Source: an uncultured Collinsella sp. (GTDB lineage: Bacteria; Actinomycetota; Coriobacteriia; Coriobacteriales; Coriobacteriaceae). From it: 21,104 bases of DNA. This document shows, in pieces, positions 6,714 to 13,840 of this stretch. A program made the position numbers and the translations under genes. Under the pieces are notes generated by a model. It had not been told where the DNA came from and searched no databases. It saw only the letters and a program-made list of their open reading frames with translations. Every line of letters starts with the position of its first letter. The stretch's first letter is position 1. The stretch is from positions 1 through 21,104 of the forward strand of contig UQUL01000034.1 of assembly GCA_900544235.1 (NCBI GenBank), written 5' to 3'.

Positions 6714-7592
6714 GTGTACGATCGACGACTTGAGGCCATATCGGCCGCCGCGGAGCTGGGAAGCTTCTCGCGTGCGGCGGCAAAATTGCGCGTGTCGACC
6801 CCGGCGCTCGTCAAACAGGTGTCGGGATTCGAGGCCGAGTTCGGCATCACGTTGTTCGAGCGCTCGCATTCTGGTGTTAAGGTGACGCCGGCAGGTGCTC
6901 TGCTGGTAGACGATGCACGTTCGATCATGCGGCAGTCCGAGGACGCGCTACGCCGTGCCCGACGCGCGGCGGGCGATGGCGGGGCCGTGCGTCTGGGCGT
7001 GTCGATGATGTGCCCGGGGCGCCAAACGCTGTCGATGTGGTCGGGCATTCACGATCTGGAACCGTCGCTGCGATTTGAGATCGTGCCGGTAAGCGACCTC
7101 TATGACGAGCGCGAGACCGTCATGCGCAGCCTCGGTCGCGAGGTCGATGTGGTGCAGTCGAGTTTTTCGACCCCGCGCTGGGGTGACGCCTGCCAAAAGC
7201 TTCGCATTGTCAACGTGCCGTTTTATATCGACCTGCCGCGCACGAGCCCGCTGGCGCGCAAGAATCGCATTACGGTCGCCGACTTGGAGGGTATGCGCCT
7301 GCGCGTGCTCCGCCACGGCAACGACGCTATGGACAGCCTGCGTATCGATCTTTTGGCAGACGGCGGCGTGGACGTGATCGATGTGGATAGCTTCGACTTT
7401 GCGCTCTTTAACGAGGCGGAGGAAAAGGGTGACGCGGTGCTCACCTGCGGCGCATGGTCGGGGGTGCACCCGGCCTTTGTGGGCGTACCGTTCCTGTGCG
7501 GCCGCGAGGTGCCGGTCTTTTTGCACTATCCGCTCGAGCCGACCCTCCAAGTACAAAAATTCATCAACGCCATGGCACAACTTCTCAAATAG
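6714..7592 (+). CDS. LysR-family transcriptional regulator
   Basis: 292 aa from a GTG at 6714, chosen because GGGAG lies about 6-8 nt upstream and the LysR helix-turn-helix begins right after it. An ATG at 6681 would add 11 residues but has no ribosome site and sits inside the 6670-6693 dyad. The N-terminal winged HTH (about 1-60) reads LEAISAAAELGSFSRAAAKL, then STPALVKQVSGFE and LFERSHSGVKVTPAG, a standard LysR pattern. Residues from about 90 form the periplasmic-binding-like effector domain (RLGVSMMCPG, SMWSGIHDLEPSLRFEIVP). The divergent position next to the SDR-MFS-Gfo/Idh/MocA cluster makes it the likely activator of that cluster, binding in the 6481-6713 gap. The inducer is unknown. 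It is convergent with the GGDEF gene, 43 bp away, with no clear terminator between. Confidence 0.92.
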   Translation: MYDRRLEAISAAAELGSFSRAAAKLRVSTPALVKQVSGFEAEFGITLFERSHSGVKVTPAGALLVDDARSIMRQSEDALRRARRAAGDGGAVRLGVSMMCPGRQTLSMWSGIHDLEPSLRFEIVPVSDLYDERETVMRSLGREVDVVQSSFSTPRWGDACQKLRIVNVPFYIDLPRTSPLARKNRITVADLEGMRLRVLRHGNDAMDSLRIDLLADGGVDVIDVDSFDFALFNEAEEKGDAVLTCGAWSGVHPAFVGVPFLCGREVPVFLHYPLEPTLQVQKFINAMAQLLK

Positions 7593-7635
7593 CCAAAAGA
7601 GTCCCGTCCCAAATTAGCTACCCTTTGCTACGGGT

Positions 7636-8727
7636 TTAGCGGTCCTCGCGTTGCGGCCCGGCTGCCTCTGCTGTCTTTACGCGGTTCTTGTCGATGTACA
7701 TGTTTTTGTCGGCCTGGGAAAAGAGCTCGCGCATCGTAGGCGGTTCATCAAAATCACTGGAAAGCGCATAGCCCACCGCATAGCTGATAGGCATGTCGGG
7801 ATGAGTCTCGGAATACTCGTTCACGTTCGCGTGAACCCGAGCGAGACAGGACTCCACGGCAGCTCGATCGGTATCTCGCAGCACCGCGATAAACTCATCG
7901 CCGCCGTCGCGGCCCACAAAGCAGGTCTCCGACGCCACGCGCCCCAGCTGCTGGGCAAAAGAACGGATGTATTCGTCGCCCTTCTCGTGGCCGAAGCTGT
8001 TATTGACCGTATGCAGATTGTTAAGGTCGAAGACGCACACCGCAACGGGCGCCTCCGCGGAGACAGGCTGCTCCTGCCCCAAGACCTCCTCGCACTTGTT
8101 CTTGTTGGGCAGTCCTGTGGCTTCGTCGAGATAGACTTTGTTCTGCAGTTCGCGATTGAGCGCGGCAGTTCGCACCGCGCGAACAAGTTCGACCGCAAAG
8201 GTCGCCACCAAGCCCATGATGTCGATGATCACCAGGCCCTCGAGATAGTTGAGCGCCGACGCCTTCTCCTGAGAGTAGTCCTCTGCGAGTCGCGTAGCAT
8301 CGTCGCAAATGCCAAAGAACTCCTCGCTCATGGAGATGATGTCGGTGTTCTCATAGCCGACTTCGCGCACGCGGATGATCTCGGTGCAAAGCTCATCAAA
8401 ATAATTTGCAAGCTCGGTCATCTTTGCCTGATACTCATCGTCGTCGAGACGGACGAGGTTGAGGTCGTCACTTCCGTAACGCAAACCGTTGATGTATGAA
8501 TCCACGGCTTTGAGCAGGTCATCTTGAGGCTGGCCCGCATCCTCGAGCTTAACGATTCGCTGCGTGGTACCGCGCACCAGACCGGCGTAGTTGACCACAC
8601 GCGCCGTGCCCTGGATATCGGAGACGAGCAGCATAACATTGATGAAGAAGAAGATGAGAACTGCCGTGAGCACCATCATGAGCAGGCGCACCGCCTGGCC
8701 GGCCTTCTTGGCGACAGAAGTATTCAC
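7636..8727 (-). CDS. Membrane-bound diguanylate cyclase (GGDEF)
   Basis: 363 aa. It synthesises cyclic di-GMP from two GTP if active. One transmembrane helix at about 14-36, a helical sensor region at about 37-160 (with RGTTQRIVKLE, reminiscent of type-IV-pili/nitrate-sensor-like input domains), a second membrane segment at about 161-182, then the GGDEF domain at about 198-350. The active-site loop is intact as GRDGGDEF (272-279); FDLNNLHTVNNSFGHEKGDEY carries the metal- and nucleotide-binding Asp and Asn. The residues about five positions before GGDEF are SETC, so there is no RxxD inhibitory site and product inhibition through it is unlikely. The start is GTG (8725-8727) with GGGGAG upstream. 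No EAL or HD-GYP partner lies in the window. Signal and target are unknown. Confidence 0.93.
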   Translation of the reverse strand: MNTSVAKKAGQAVRLLMMVLTAVLIFFFINVMLLVSDIQGTARVVNYAGLVRGTTQRIVKLEDAGQPQDDLLKAVDSYINGLRYGSDDLNLVRLDDDEYQAKMTELANYFDELCTEIIRVREVGYENTDIISMSEEFFGICDDATRLAEDYSQEKASALNYLEGLVIIDIMGLVATFAVELVRAVRTAALNRELQNKVYLDEATGLPNKNKCEEVLGQEQPVSAEAPVAVCVFDLNNLHTVNNSFGHEKGDEYIRSFAQQLGRVASETCFVGRDGGDEFIAVLRDTDRAAVESCLARVHANVNEYSETHPDMPISYAVGYALSSDFDEPPTMRELFSQADKNMYIDKNRVKTAEAAGPQREDR

Positions 8728-8793
8728 AAGTTCACTCCCCTAAATGACAAAAGAACAGGTAGCACGCAGTGTGCTGAAATTCATGGGTGGTTA

Positions 8794-8821
8794 ACTCTAC
8801 CATATGGGCCAGCAGCCTCAA
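8794..8821 (-). promoter_or_regulatory. Candidate promoter of the diguanylate cyclase gene
   Basis: On the minus strand TTGAGG (8816-8821) and TAGAGT (8794-8799) are 16 bp apart, with TGG directly before the -10 giving an extended -10 appearance. A short palindrome (AGCAC-GTGCT, 8761-8775) lies between it and the gene. Support is moderate to weak. Confidence 0.35.
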
Positions 8822-8917
8822 ACTGCAGCAGACGCTCGTCCAAATTGGCGTGACGCTTGCCTTGTTGTTCTTGACCTGGCCGCGCTATCGGACATGCTTC
8901 TGGTCTTGGATCACCAT

Positions 8918-9087
8918 GGGAAAGCTCATCCCGTTTTGTGCGTCTAGAGTGGGATGCGGCTTCCCAAAGGTGCCGTTAGGGGAAATCACATCCCGGTTTA
9001 CTCCCTTGAACTGGGATGTGATTTCCCGGAGGGGTCCAGCGGGAAACGGCATCCCATTTTGGGCCCGAAAAGTGGGATACGGTTTCC
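8918..9087. repeat. Array of six alternating 15-bp palindrome units
   Basis: Six related units alternate in orientation: 8918-8932, 8951-8965, 8980-8994, 9013-9027, 9041-9055 and 9074-9087. The forward form is GGGAAATCACATCCC and the reverse GGGATGTGATTTCCC, with changes in the middle. Units pair as three consecutive hairpins; the central pair (8980-8994 with 9013-9027) is perfect over 15 bp and the outer pairs are imperfect. Unit starts are spaced 33, 29, 33, 28 and 33 bp, so the three within-pair distances are all 33 bp. It lies in the gene-free gap between the diguanylate cyclase and the ABC operon. The alternation rules out a CRISPR array; it resembles a REP/BIME cluster. Confidence 0.85.
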
Positions 9088-9097
9088 GGCCGGCATG

Positions 9098-9133
9098 AAA
9101 AAGCCTCCGCAGCTCGTGTGGCTGCGGAGGCTT
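9098..9133 (-). terminator. Rho-independent terminator of the marR-ABC operon
   Basis: A perfect 13-bp stem (9101-9113 with 9121-9133, AAGCCTCCGCAGC) with a 7-nt loop is followed on the minus strand by a run of T (AAAAA at 9098-9102 on plus). It lies 125 bp past the stop of the downstream ABC gene, directly after the structured element at 9166-9247. Confidence 0.88.
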
Positions 9134-9165
9134 TATTCGTTGCGGCGCATTGTGTTTGGGTCGCT

Positions 9166-9247
9166 GAGATGAGTCGATTTGCCCCGAAAGAGGAGGGCAT
9201 TGACCTTAGGGTCATGCCCGACGAATGAGCGGCAAATCGGCCATCTC
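9166..9247 (-). other. Nested-hairpin element, copy A (3' UTR of ABC operon)
   Basis: Three nested stems. Outer: 9166-9171 with 9242-9247 (GAGATG), then 9175-9183 with 9231-9239 (CGATTTGCC). Inner: 9195-9200 with 9214-9219 (GGGCAT/ATGCCC) and 9202-9205 with 9210-9213 (GACC/GGTC), with one bulged base. Read on the minus strand, the inner hairpin GGGCATGACC-CTAA-GGTC-A-ATGCCC and the flanking loop strands TCATTCGTC and TCCTCTTTC match the element at 13630-13721. It starts 12 nt after the ABC stop and precedes the terminator. It could be a structured 3' UTR, an sRNA or a repeat. Confidence 0.7.
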
Positions 9248-9258
9248 GGCGAGCCGAA

Positions 9259-11178
9259 CTACTCCAGCTCAAACGCTCCGGTATAGAGCTGGTAGTAATA
9301 CCCGCGCTTGGCAATCAGCTCGTCGTGGTTGCCGCGTTCGATGATGCGGCCGTGATCCAGACAGATGATCGCGTCGGAGTTGCGCACGGTGGACAGGCGG
9401 TGCGCGATGACAAACGTCGTGCGGCCTTCCATGAGCTTGTCCATGCCGGCTTGCACGATGGCCTCGGTGCGGGTATCGATGCTCGACGTGGCCTCGTCCA
9501 GGATCATCGCCGGCGGATCGGCGACGGCGGCGCGTGCGATCGAGATCAGCTGGCGCTGGCCCTGCGACAGCTGGGCGCCGTTGCCGGTGAGCATCGTGTC
9601 GTAGCCGTCGGGCAGGCGGGTGATAAAGTCGTCCGCGCCGGCGAGCTTTGCTGCCGCGATGCACTCCTCGTCGGTGGCATCCAGATTGCCGTAGCGGATG
9701 TTATCCATCACGGTGCCGGTGAACAGGTTTACGTCCTGCAGCACCACGCCCAGCGAGCGGCGCAGGTCTGCCTTGCGGATCTTGTTGACGTTGATGCCGT
9801 CGTAGCGAATCTTGCCGTCGGCGATGTCATAGAAGCGGTTGATGAGGTTGGTGATGGTCGTCTTACCGGCACCGGTGGCGCCGACAAACGCGACCTTCTG
9901 GCCCGGCTTGGCAAACACGGACACGCCGTGCAGCACCTCGTGGTCGGGCGTGTAGCCAAAGTCGACGTTGTCCATGACCAAGTCGCCACGCAACGGCACG
10001 TACTCAATCTCGCCGGTTGCGCGGTGCGGATGTTTCCACGCCCACATGCCAGTGTGGTGGTCGGCCTCCTCGAGCTGCCAGGTATCGGGGTTCACCTGAG
10101 CGTTGACAAGCGTCACATAGCCTTCGTCGGCTTCGGGCTCCTCGTCGATGAGCTCAAAGATACGGTCGGCGCCGGCGAGGCCCATGACCACGGCGTTGAT
10201 CTGCTGCGAGATCTGGCCGATCTGTCCACAGAACTGCTTGGTCATGTTGAGGAACGGCACCACGACGGCGATGGACAGCGCCATGCCCGAGATGCTCAGG
10301 TTGGGCACGCCCAGCGCTAGGAAAATGCCGCCGGCCAGTGCGACCAGCACGTAGAGCAGGTTGCCCAGGTTCATAAGGATGGGCATGAGGATGTTGGCGT
10401 ACATGTTGGCCTTCTGCGAGACCTCGAAGAGCTTTTCGTTGCGCTCGTCAAAATCGGCTTCGGCGGCAGACTCGTGGCAGAATGCCTTGACGACCTTCTG
10501 GCCGTTCATGACTTCCTCGATATGGCCCTCGACAACGCCGAGCTCGGTCTGCTGCGCAATAAAGAAGCGCGCGGAGTTGGAGCCGAGCAGCTTGGTCATA
10601 AAGGTCATAAAGGCGACGCCGGCAATAATGACCAAGCACATCCACACGCTGTAGTACAGCATGATAAAGAACACCGTGACGATGACGATGACCGTCATGA
10701 GCAGGTTGGGCAGCGACTGGCTGATCATCTGGCGCAGCGTGTCGATGTCATTGGTGTAGTGGCTCATGATGTCGCCGCGCTGGTGCGTGTCGAAGTAGCG
10801 GATCGGCAGGTCCTGCATGCGGTTGAACATCTTCTCGCGCAGCTTCTCCAGCGAGCCCTGCGTGACGATGGCCATGGCGCGGTTCCAGAAGAGCGAGGAC
10901 AGGATGCCGATGCCGTAGATGCAGGCGAGGGTGGTCACGAGCTGTGCGATCTTGGGCTGCGCGGCTCCCCAATCGCCCGACTGCCACGATTCGCTAATAA
11001 TCTGCAGGGCGCTCTGAAGGAAGGTCGCGCCGATGGAGTTGATGATGGCGCAGAGCACCACGCCGGCGACGACGAGGGGCAAAAGCACGGGGTAAAAGCC
11101 AAAGAGCGTCTTGATGAGGCGCGACATGGTGCCGCCCTTGCGGTTGAGCGCGCGCTCGGCGGTCGTTGCCTTACTCAT
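9259..11178 (-). CDS. Heterodimeric ABC exporter subunit with canonical ATP site
   Basis: 639 aa fused permease-ATPase (type IV exporter fold) in the inner membrane. The transmembrane domain is about 20-340, with the coupling region HQRGDIMSHYTNDIDTLRQ. The ATPase domain is about 400-639: Walker A GATGAGKT (433-440), Q-loop Gln481, signature LSQGQ (537-541, changed from LSGGQ), Walker B MILDE (558-562) with catalytic Glu562, and H-loop His593. A roughly 40-residue insertion rich in His and Trp (about 360-398) separates the two domains. With the partner at 11171-12985 its intact Walker motifs face the partner's VSGGQ, which makes the hydrolysing site. It overlaps the upstream gene by 8 bases (ATGAGTAA), with GGAGG upstream. 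It is the last gene of the marR operon. The substrate is probably a drug or lipid-like compound, which is inference. Confidence 0.93.
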   Translation of the reverse strand: MSKATTAERALNRKGGTMSRLIKTLFGFYPVLLPLVVAGVVLCAIINSIGATFLQSALQIISESWQSGDWGAAQPKIAQLVTTLACIYGIGILSSLFWNRAMAIVTQGSLEKLREKMFNRMQDLPIRYFDTHQRGDIMSHYTNDIDTLRQMISQSLPNLLMTVIVIVTVFFIMLYYSVWMCLVIIAGVAFMTFMTKLLGSNSARFFIAQQTELGVVEGHIEEVMNGQKVVKAFCHESAAEADFDERNEKLFEVSQKANMYANILMPILMNLGNLLYVLVALAGGIFLALGVPNLSISGMALSIAVVVPFLNMTKQFCGQIGQISQQINAVVMGLAGADRIFELIDEEPEADEGYVTLVNAQVNPDTWQLEEADHHTGMWAWKHPHRATGEIEYVPLRGDLVMDNVDFGYTPDHEVLHGVSVFAKPGQKVAFVGATGAGKTTITNLINRFYDIADGKIRYDGINVNKIRKADLRRSLGVVLQDVNLFTGTVMDNIRYGNLDATDEECIAAAKLAGADDFITRLPDGYDTMLTGNGAQLSQGQRQLISIARAAVADPPAMILDEATSSIDTRTEAIVQAGMDKLMEGRTTFVIAHRLSTVRNSDAIICLDHGRIIERGNHDELIAKRGYYYQLYTGAFELE

Positions 11179-12985
11179 GTGCCTCGCCTCCTTCCTGGGT
11201 CTGAGCTTGCGTTACGGATGCCTCGGTGTCGGCCTCGACGGCCTCTTCGCCCTCGGCAGACATCTTGTTCTGCGAGGTAAAGGTCTCGCGGTAGATCTCG
11301 CTCGTCTTGAGCAGCTCGTCGTGGTTACCGATCTGCGCGATGCGGCCGCCCTCCATGACGATGATGCGGTCTGCGTCCTGCACGGAGCTAATGCGCTGGG
11401 CGATGATGAGCTTGGTCGTGTTGGGCAGATAGCTTGCCAGCCCTGCGCGAATCTTGGCGTCGGTCTTGGTGTCGACGGCGCTCGTGGAGTCGTCCAGGAT
11501 CAAGATCTTGGGGCGACGCAGCAGGGCACGCGCAATGCACAGGCGCTGCTTCTGACCGCCGGAAACATTGGAGCCGCCCTGTTCGATCCAGGTGTCATAG
11601 CCCTTGGGGAAGCCGTCGACAAACTCGTCGGCGCAGGCCAGATGCGCGGCCTCGCGGACCTCTTCGTCGGTGGCGTTCGGGTCGCCCCAACGCAGGTTCT
11701 CGGCAATCGTGCCGCTAAACAGCACGTTTTTCTGCAGCACCATGGCCACCTGGTGGCGCAGGGCGTCCAAGTCGTAGTCGCGTACATCCACGCCGCCCAC
11801 GCGCACGGTACCCTCGGTGGCGTCGTACAGGCGGGCGATGAGGTTTACGAGCGTGGACTTGGCCGAGCCGGTGCCGCCGATGATGCCGATGGTCTCGCCG
11901 CTCTTAATGTGCAGGTCGATATCGTCGAGCGCCTGGCGCTTCGCATGCGCGGAATACTTAAAGCTCACGTGGTCAAAGTCGATGGAGCCATCGGCGACCT
12001 CGAGCACGGGCTCGGCGGGATCGGCGATCGTGGGCTCGGCGGCCAGCACCTCGGTGATGCGGTGCGCCGATTCGTCGGCCATGGTCACCATGACAAAGAT
12101 CATCGATAGCTGCATCAGGCTCATGAGGATTTGGAAGCCATAGGTAAAGATCGAGGAGAGCTGGCCCACGTCGAACAGCGTGCCCTGGCTCGTGATGATG
12201 AGCTTGGAGCCCAGGTAGATGATGACGACAAACGCGCCGTTGACGCAGATGTTCATCATGGGGTTGTTAAAGGCAAGCAGCTTCTCGGCGCGGGTGAAGT
12301 CCATCTGGACGTCGCGTGCGGCGGTCGCGAACTTCTCCTTCTCAAAGTCTTCGCGCACGTAGCTCTTGACCACGCGCATGCCGGTGACGTTTTCCTCGAC
12401 GGACTCGTTAAGGGCGTCGTACTTGTGGAACACGCGCGAGAAGATGGGACGCACCTTAAAGATGATAAAGAACAGCCCAAAGCCCAGCAGCGGAATGATG
12501 ACCAGGTAGACCATGGCGACGCTGCCGCCCATGATAAATGCCATGGTAAAGGCGAAGATCAATACCAGCGGCGCGCGCACGGCGATACGGATGATCATCA
12601 TAAAGGCCTGCTGCACGTTGTTGATATCGGTGGTCAGGCGCGTGACGAGCGAGGAGCTCGAGAACTCATCGATGTTGGCAAAGCTGAACGTCTGGATCTT
12701 GTAGAACAGGTCGTGACGCAGGTTCTTAGCGAAGCCGCAACTCGCATGGCTGCAGGTGACGCCGGCAGCGGCGCCAAAAGCAAGCGACGTCAGCGCGATG
12801 AGCACCAAAAAGCCCGCGGTGGGAAGCATCTCGGCTACGGTGGTGCCATCTTTGATGGCGTCGATCAGGTTGGCGGTGATAAATGGAATCAGCATCTCGC
12901 AGAGCACCTCGCCAAGCACGAGCAACGGCGTGGCAACGGTGACTTTTATATAGTCGCGGATGCTGCCCATGAGGGTTTTAATCAT
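11171..12985 (-). CDS. Heterodimeric ABC exporter subunit with degenerate ATP site
   Basis: 604 aa permease-ATPase fusion. Membrane domain about 10-310, ATPase about 335-565. Walker A is GGTGSAKS (370-377) with Ala in place of the last conserved Gly. The Q-loop is Gln418 and the signature VSGGQ (474-478) is near canonical. Walker B is ILILDD, so the catalytic Glu is Asp499, and the H-loop His is Gln530 (IIAQRIS). These are the substitutions known from the non-hydrolysing site of heterodimeric exporters such as TM287/288 and BmrCD, and they complement the partner's intact motifs and altered LSQGQ. The C-terminal tail (about 575-604) is acidic and polar. The start overlaps the marR stop by 8 bases (ATGATTAA) and the end overlaps the next gene by 8, so all three are likely translationally coupled. 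Confidence 0.93.
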   Translation of the reverse strand: MIKTLMGSIRDYIKVTVATPLLVLGEVLCEMLIPFITANLIDAIKDGTTVAEMLPTAGFLVLIALTSLAFGAAAGVTCSHASCGFAKNLRHDLFYKIQTFSFANIDEFSSSSLVTRLTTDINNVQQAFMMIIRIAVRAPLVLIFAFTMAFIMGGSVAMVYLVIIPLLGFGLFFIIFKVRPIFSRVFHKYDALNESVEENVTGMRVVKSYVREDFEKEKFATAARDVQMDFTRAEKLLAFNNPMMNICVNGAFVVIIYLGSKLIITSQGTLFDVGQLSSIFTYGFQILMSLMQLSMIFVMVTMADESAHRITEVLAAEPTIADPAEPVLEVADGSIDFDHVSFKYSAHAKRQALDDIDLHIKSGETIGIIGGTGSAKSTLVNLIARLYDATEGTVRVGGVDVRDYDLDALRHQVAMVLQKNVLFSGTIAENLRWGDPNATDEEVREAAHLACADEFVDGFPKGYDTWIEQGGSNVSGGQKQRLCIARALLRRPKILILDDSTSAVDTKTDAKIRAGLASYLPNTTKLIIAQRISSVQDADRIIVMEGGRIAQIGNHDELLKTSEIYRETFTSQNKMSAEGEEAVEADTEASVTQAQTQEGGEAHE

Positions 12986-13484
12986 CCAGTTCCTCCCAGG
13001 TTACACGGATTTTCTCGAGCATTTCGGCGAGCTGCTCGCGCTCGTCGTGGGTGAGGGCACCAAAGGCCTGCTCTCTAAAGCGAATGCGGGCTGCCTGGTC
13101 GATGCGGGCGTTTTCCCGGCCGGTTTCGGTCAGGCGAATGGTGAGCTGCCGTCGATCCTTGGGGTTACGGCTGCGCTCGATGAGGCCGTTGAGCTCGAGT
13201 TTGGACAGGATCTCGGAAAGCGACCCCGGCTTGAGGTCAAAGTGCATGCCGAGTTCCTGCTGCGACATCTCGCCGCCGGGTTGCTTGGCCAGCAGGCAGA
13301 TGATGGGCGCCTTGCCGGACACGCCTCCGCCATGAAAATGCATGTAATGGCCGCAAAAGCCCAGGCCATTGAGGATGCGCTTGGCAAGCTTGTCTTCTGA
13401 GCTAACCGCTTCGGGTGCATCCGCCGGCTGTGACGGGTCGCCGCCGGGCTCGTGCGAACAAAGGTTAAGAGGTTCATCGCACAT
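12978..13484 (-). CDS. MarR-family transcriptional regulator
   Basis: 168 aa winged-HTH dimeric repressor type. The core runs from about 35 to 165: KAPIICLLAKQPGGEMSQQEL, recognition region KPGSLSEILSKLELNGLIERS and the wing NPKDRRQLTIRLTETGRE, with the MarR-typical DRR signature. The N-terminal 30 residues are low in structure and contain Cys and His (MCDEPLNLCSHEPGG). A cluster at about 44-53 (CGHYMHFHGG) adds Cys and His, and metal or redox sensing is possible but unproven. The ATG is the only in-frame start; AAGGAG lies 12 nt upstream, a long spacing. It is the first gene of the operon with two ABC subunits, and the promoter at 13540-13568 has a dyad over the start site, so autorepression together with the exporter is likely. 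Confidence 0.92.
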   Translation of the reverse strand: MCDEPLNLCSHEPGGDPSQPADAPEAVSSEDKLAKRILNGLGFCGHYMHFHGGGVSGKAPIICLLAKQPGGEMSQQELGMHFDLKPGSLSEILSKLELNGLIERSRNPKDRRQLTIRLTETGRENARIDQAARIRFREQAFGALTHDEREQLAEMLEKIRVTWEELDD

Positions 13485-13508
13485 GAATTAGTGTTGCTCC
13501 TTTCTTTA

Positions 13509-13538
13509 GTTAGGTAGTGGAATTGTTTTGTGCCTAAC
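13509..13538. promoter_or_regulatory. Candidate MarR operator
   Basis: GTTAGG (13509-13514) and CCTAAC (13533-13538) are inverted half-sites, extended on each side of the dyad to TTAGG(T/C)A. They overlap the predicted transcription start just downstream of the -10 element, 25 bp before the marR ATG, a classic position for autorepression by the encoded MarR protein. Confidence 0.55.
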
Positions 13539-13539
13539 C

Positions 13540-13568
13540 AATCTAGGAGCATGAGAAATGAATGTCAA
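13540..13568 (-). promoter_or_regulatory. Sigma-70-type promoter of the marR-ABC operon
   Basis: On the minus strand a perfect -35 TTGACA (13563-13568) and -10 TAGATT (13540-13545, 4 of 6) are separated by exactly 17 bp. The predicted start site is near 13533, inside the operator dyad. Confidence 0.75.
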
Positions 13569-13585
13569 GGTACCAAACTTATTAA

Positions 13586-13613
13586 GTTACGGCGTTTTGC
13601 CAAACGCCGTAAC
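13586..13613. repeat. Perfect 12-bp hairpin
   Basis: GTTACGGCGTTT (13586-13597) pairs perfectly with AAACGCCGTAAC (13602-13613) around a TGCC loop. It lies 16 nt before the nested-hairpin element and has a counterpart in the same position before the copy at the window end (20861-20882). Both are followed within 4-6 nt by CGACGCTGC. Confidence 0.75.
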
Positions 13614-13629
13614 CGCTCGACGCTGCAAA

Positions 13630-13721
13630 CGTTCCTAAGCGGCAATCTGGCGTTCAATCGTCGGGCATGGCCACAAGGCCTATGCCCTCCTCTTTCACGC
13701 CACCTTGCTCGCTTAGGAACG
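13630..13721 (+). other. Nested-hairpin element, copy B
   Basis: Three nested perfect stems. Outer CGTTCCTAAGCG (13630-13641 with 13710-13721), middle TGGCGT (13648-13653 with 13697-13702), inner GGGCATGGCC-ACAA-GGCC-T-ATGCCC (13663-13687, one bulged T). The internal loop between middle and inner stems is symmetric, TCAATCGTC (13654-13662) against TCCTCTTTC (13688-13696); the second strand is identical in copy A. The orientation is called from the shared core. It lies in the gap between the divergent marR and pyridoxamine kinase genes, with no ORF of note. Confidence 0.7.
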
Positions 13722-13771
13722 CTTTCGCTGTCCGTCCTCAATCTGCAGCGCTGCCTGGGTTGGCATTTGAG

Positions 13772-13806
13772 TGATCCGTGGGGGACGGAGGATAACGGAT
13801 CATTTT
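13772..13806 (+). terminator. Weak terminator-like hairpin
   Basis: TGATCCGT (13772-13779) and ACGGATCA (13795-13802) form a perfect 8-bp stem with a 15-nt loop, followed by TTTT at 13803-13806. It could end a transcript of the preceding nested-hairpin element on the plus strand. The long loop and short T run make this tentative. Confidence 0.35.
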
Positions 13807-13840
13807 GGGCTGCGGTGACACCCTTCCGAAGCTGCTTTGC

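Noticed and set aside
8918..9087. CRISPR array
   Set aside because: Units are 15 bp, alternate in orientation and are separated by only 13-19 bp; there are no cas genes.
8787..9098. 103-codon plus-strand frame across the palindrome array
   Set aside because: It is made mostly of the repeated units, has no ribosome site and is not protein-like.
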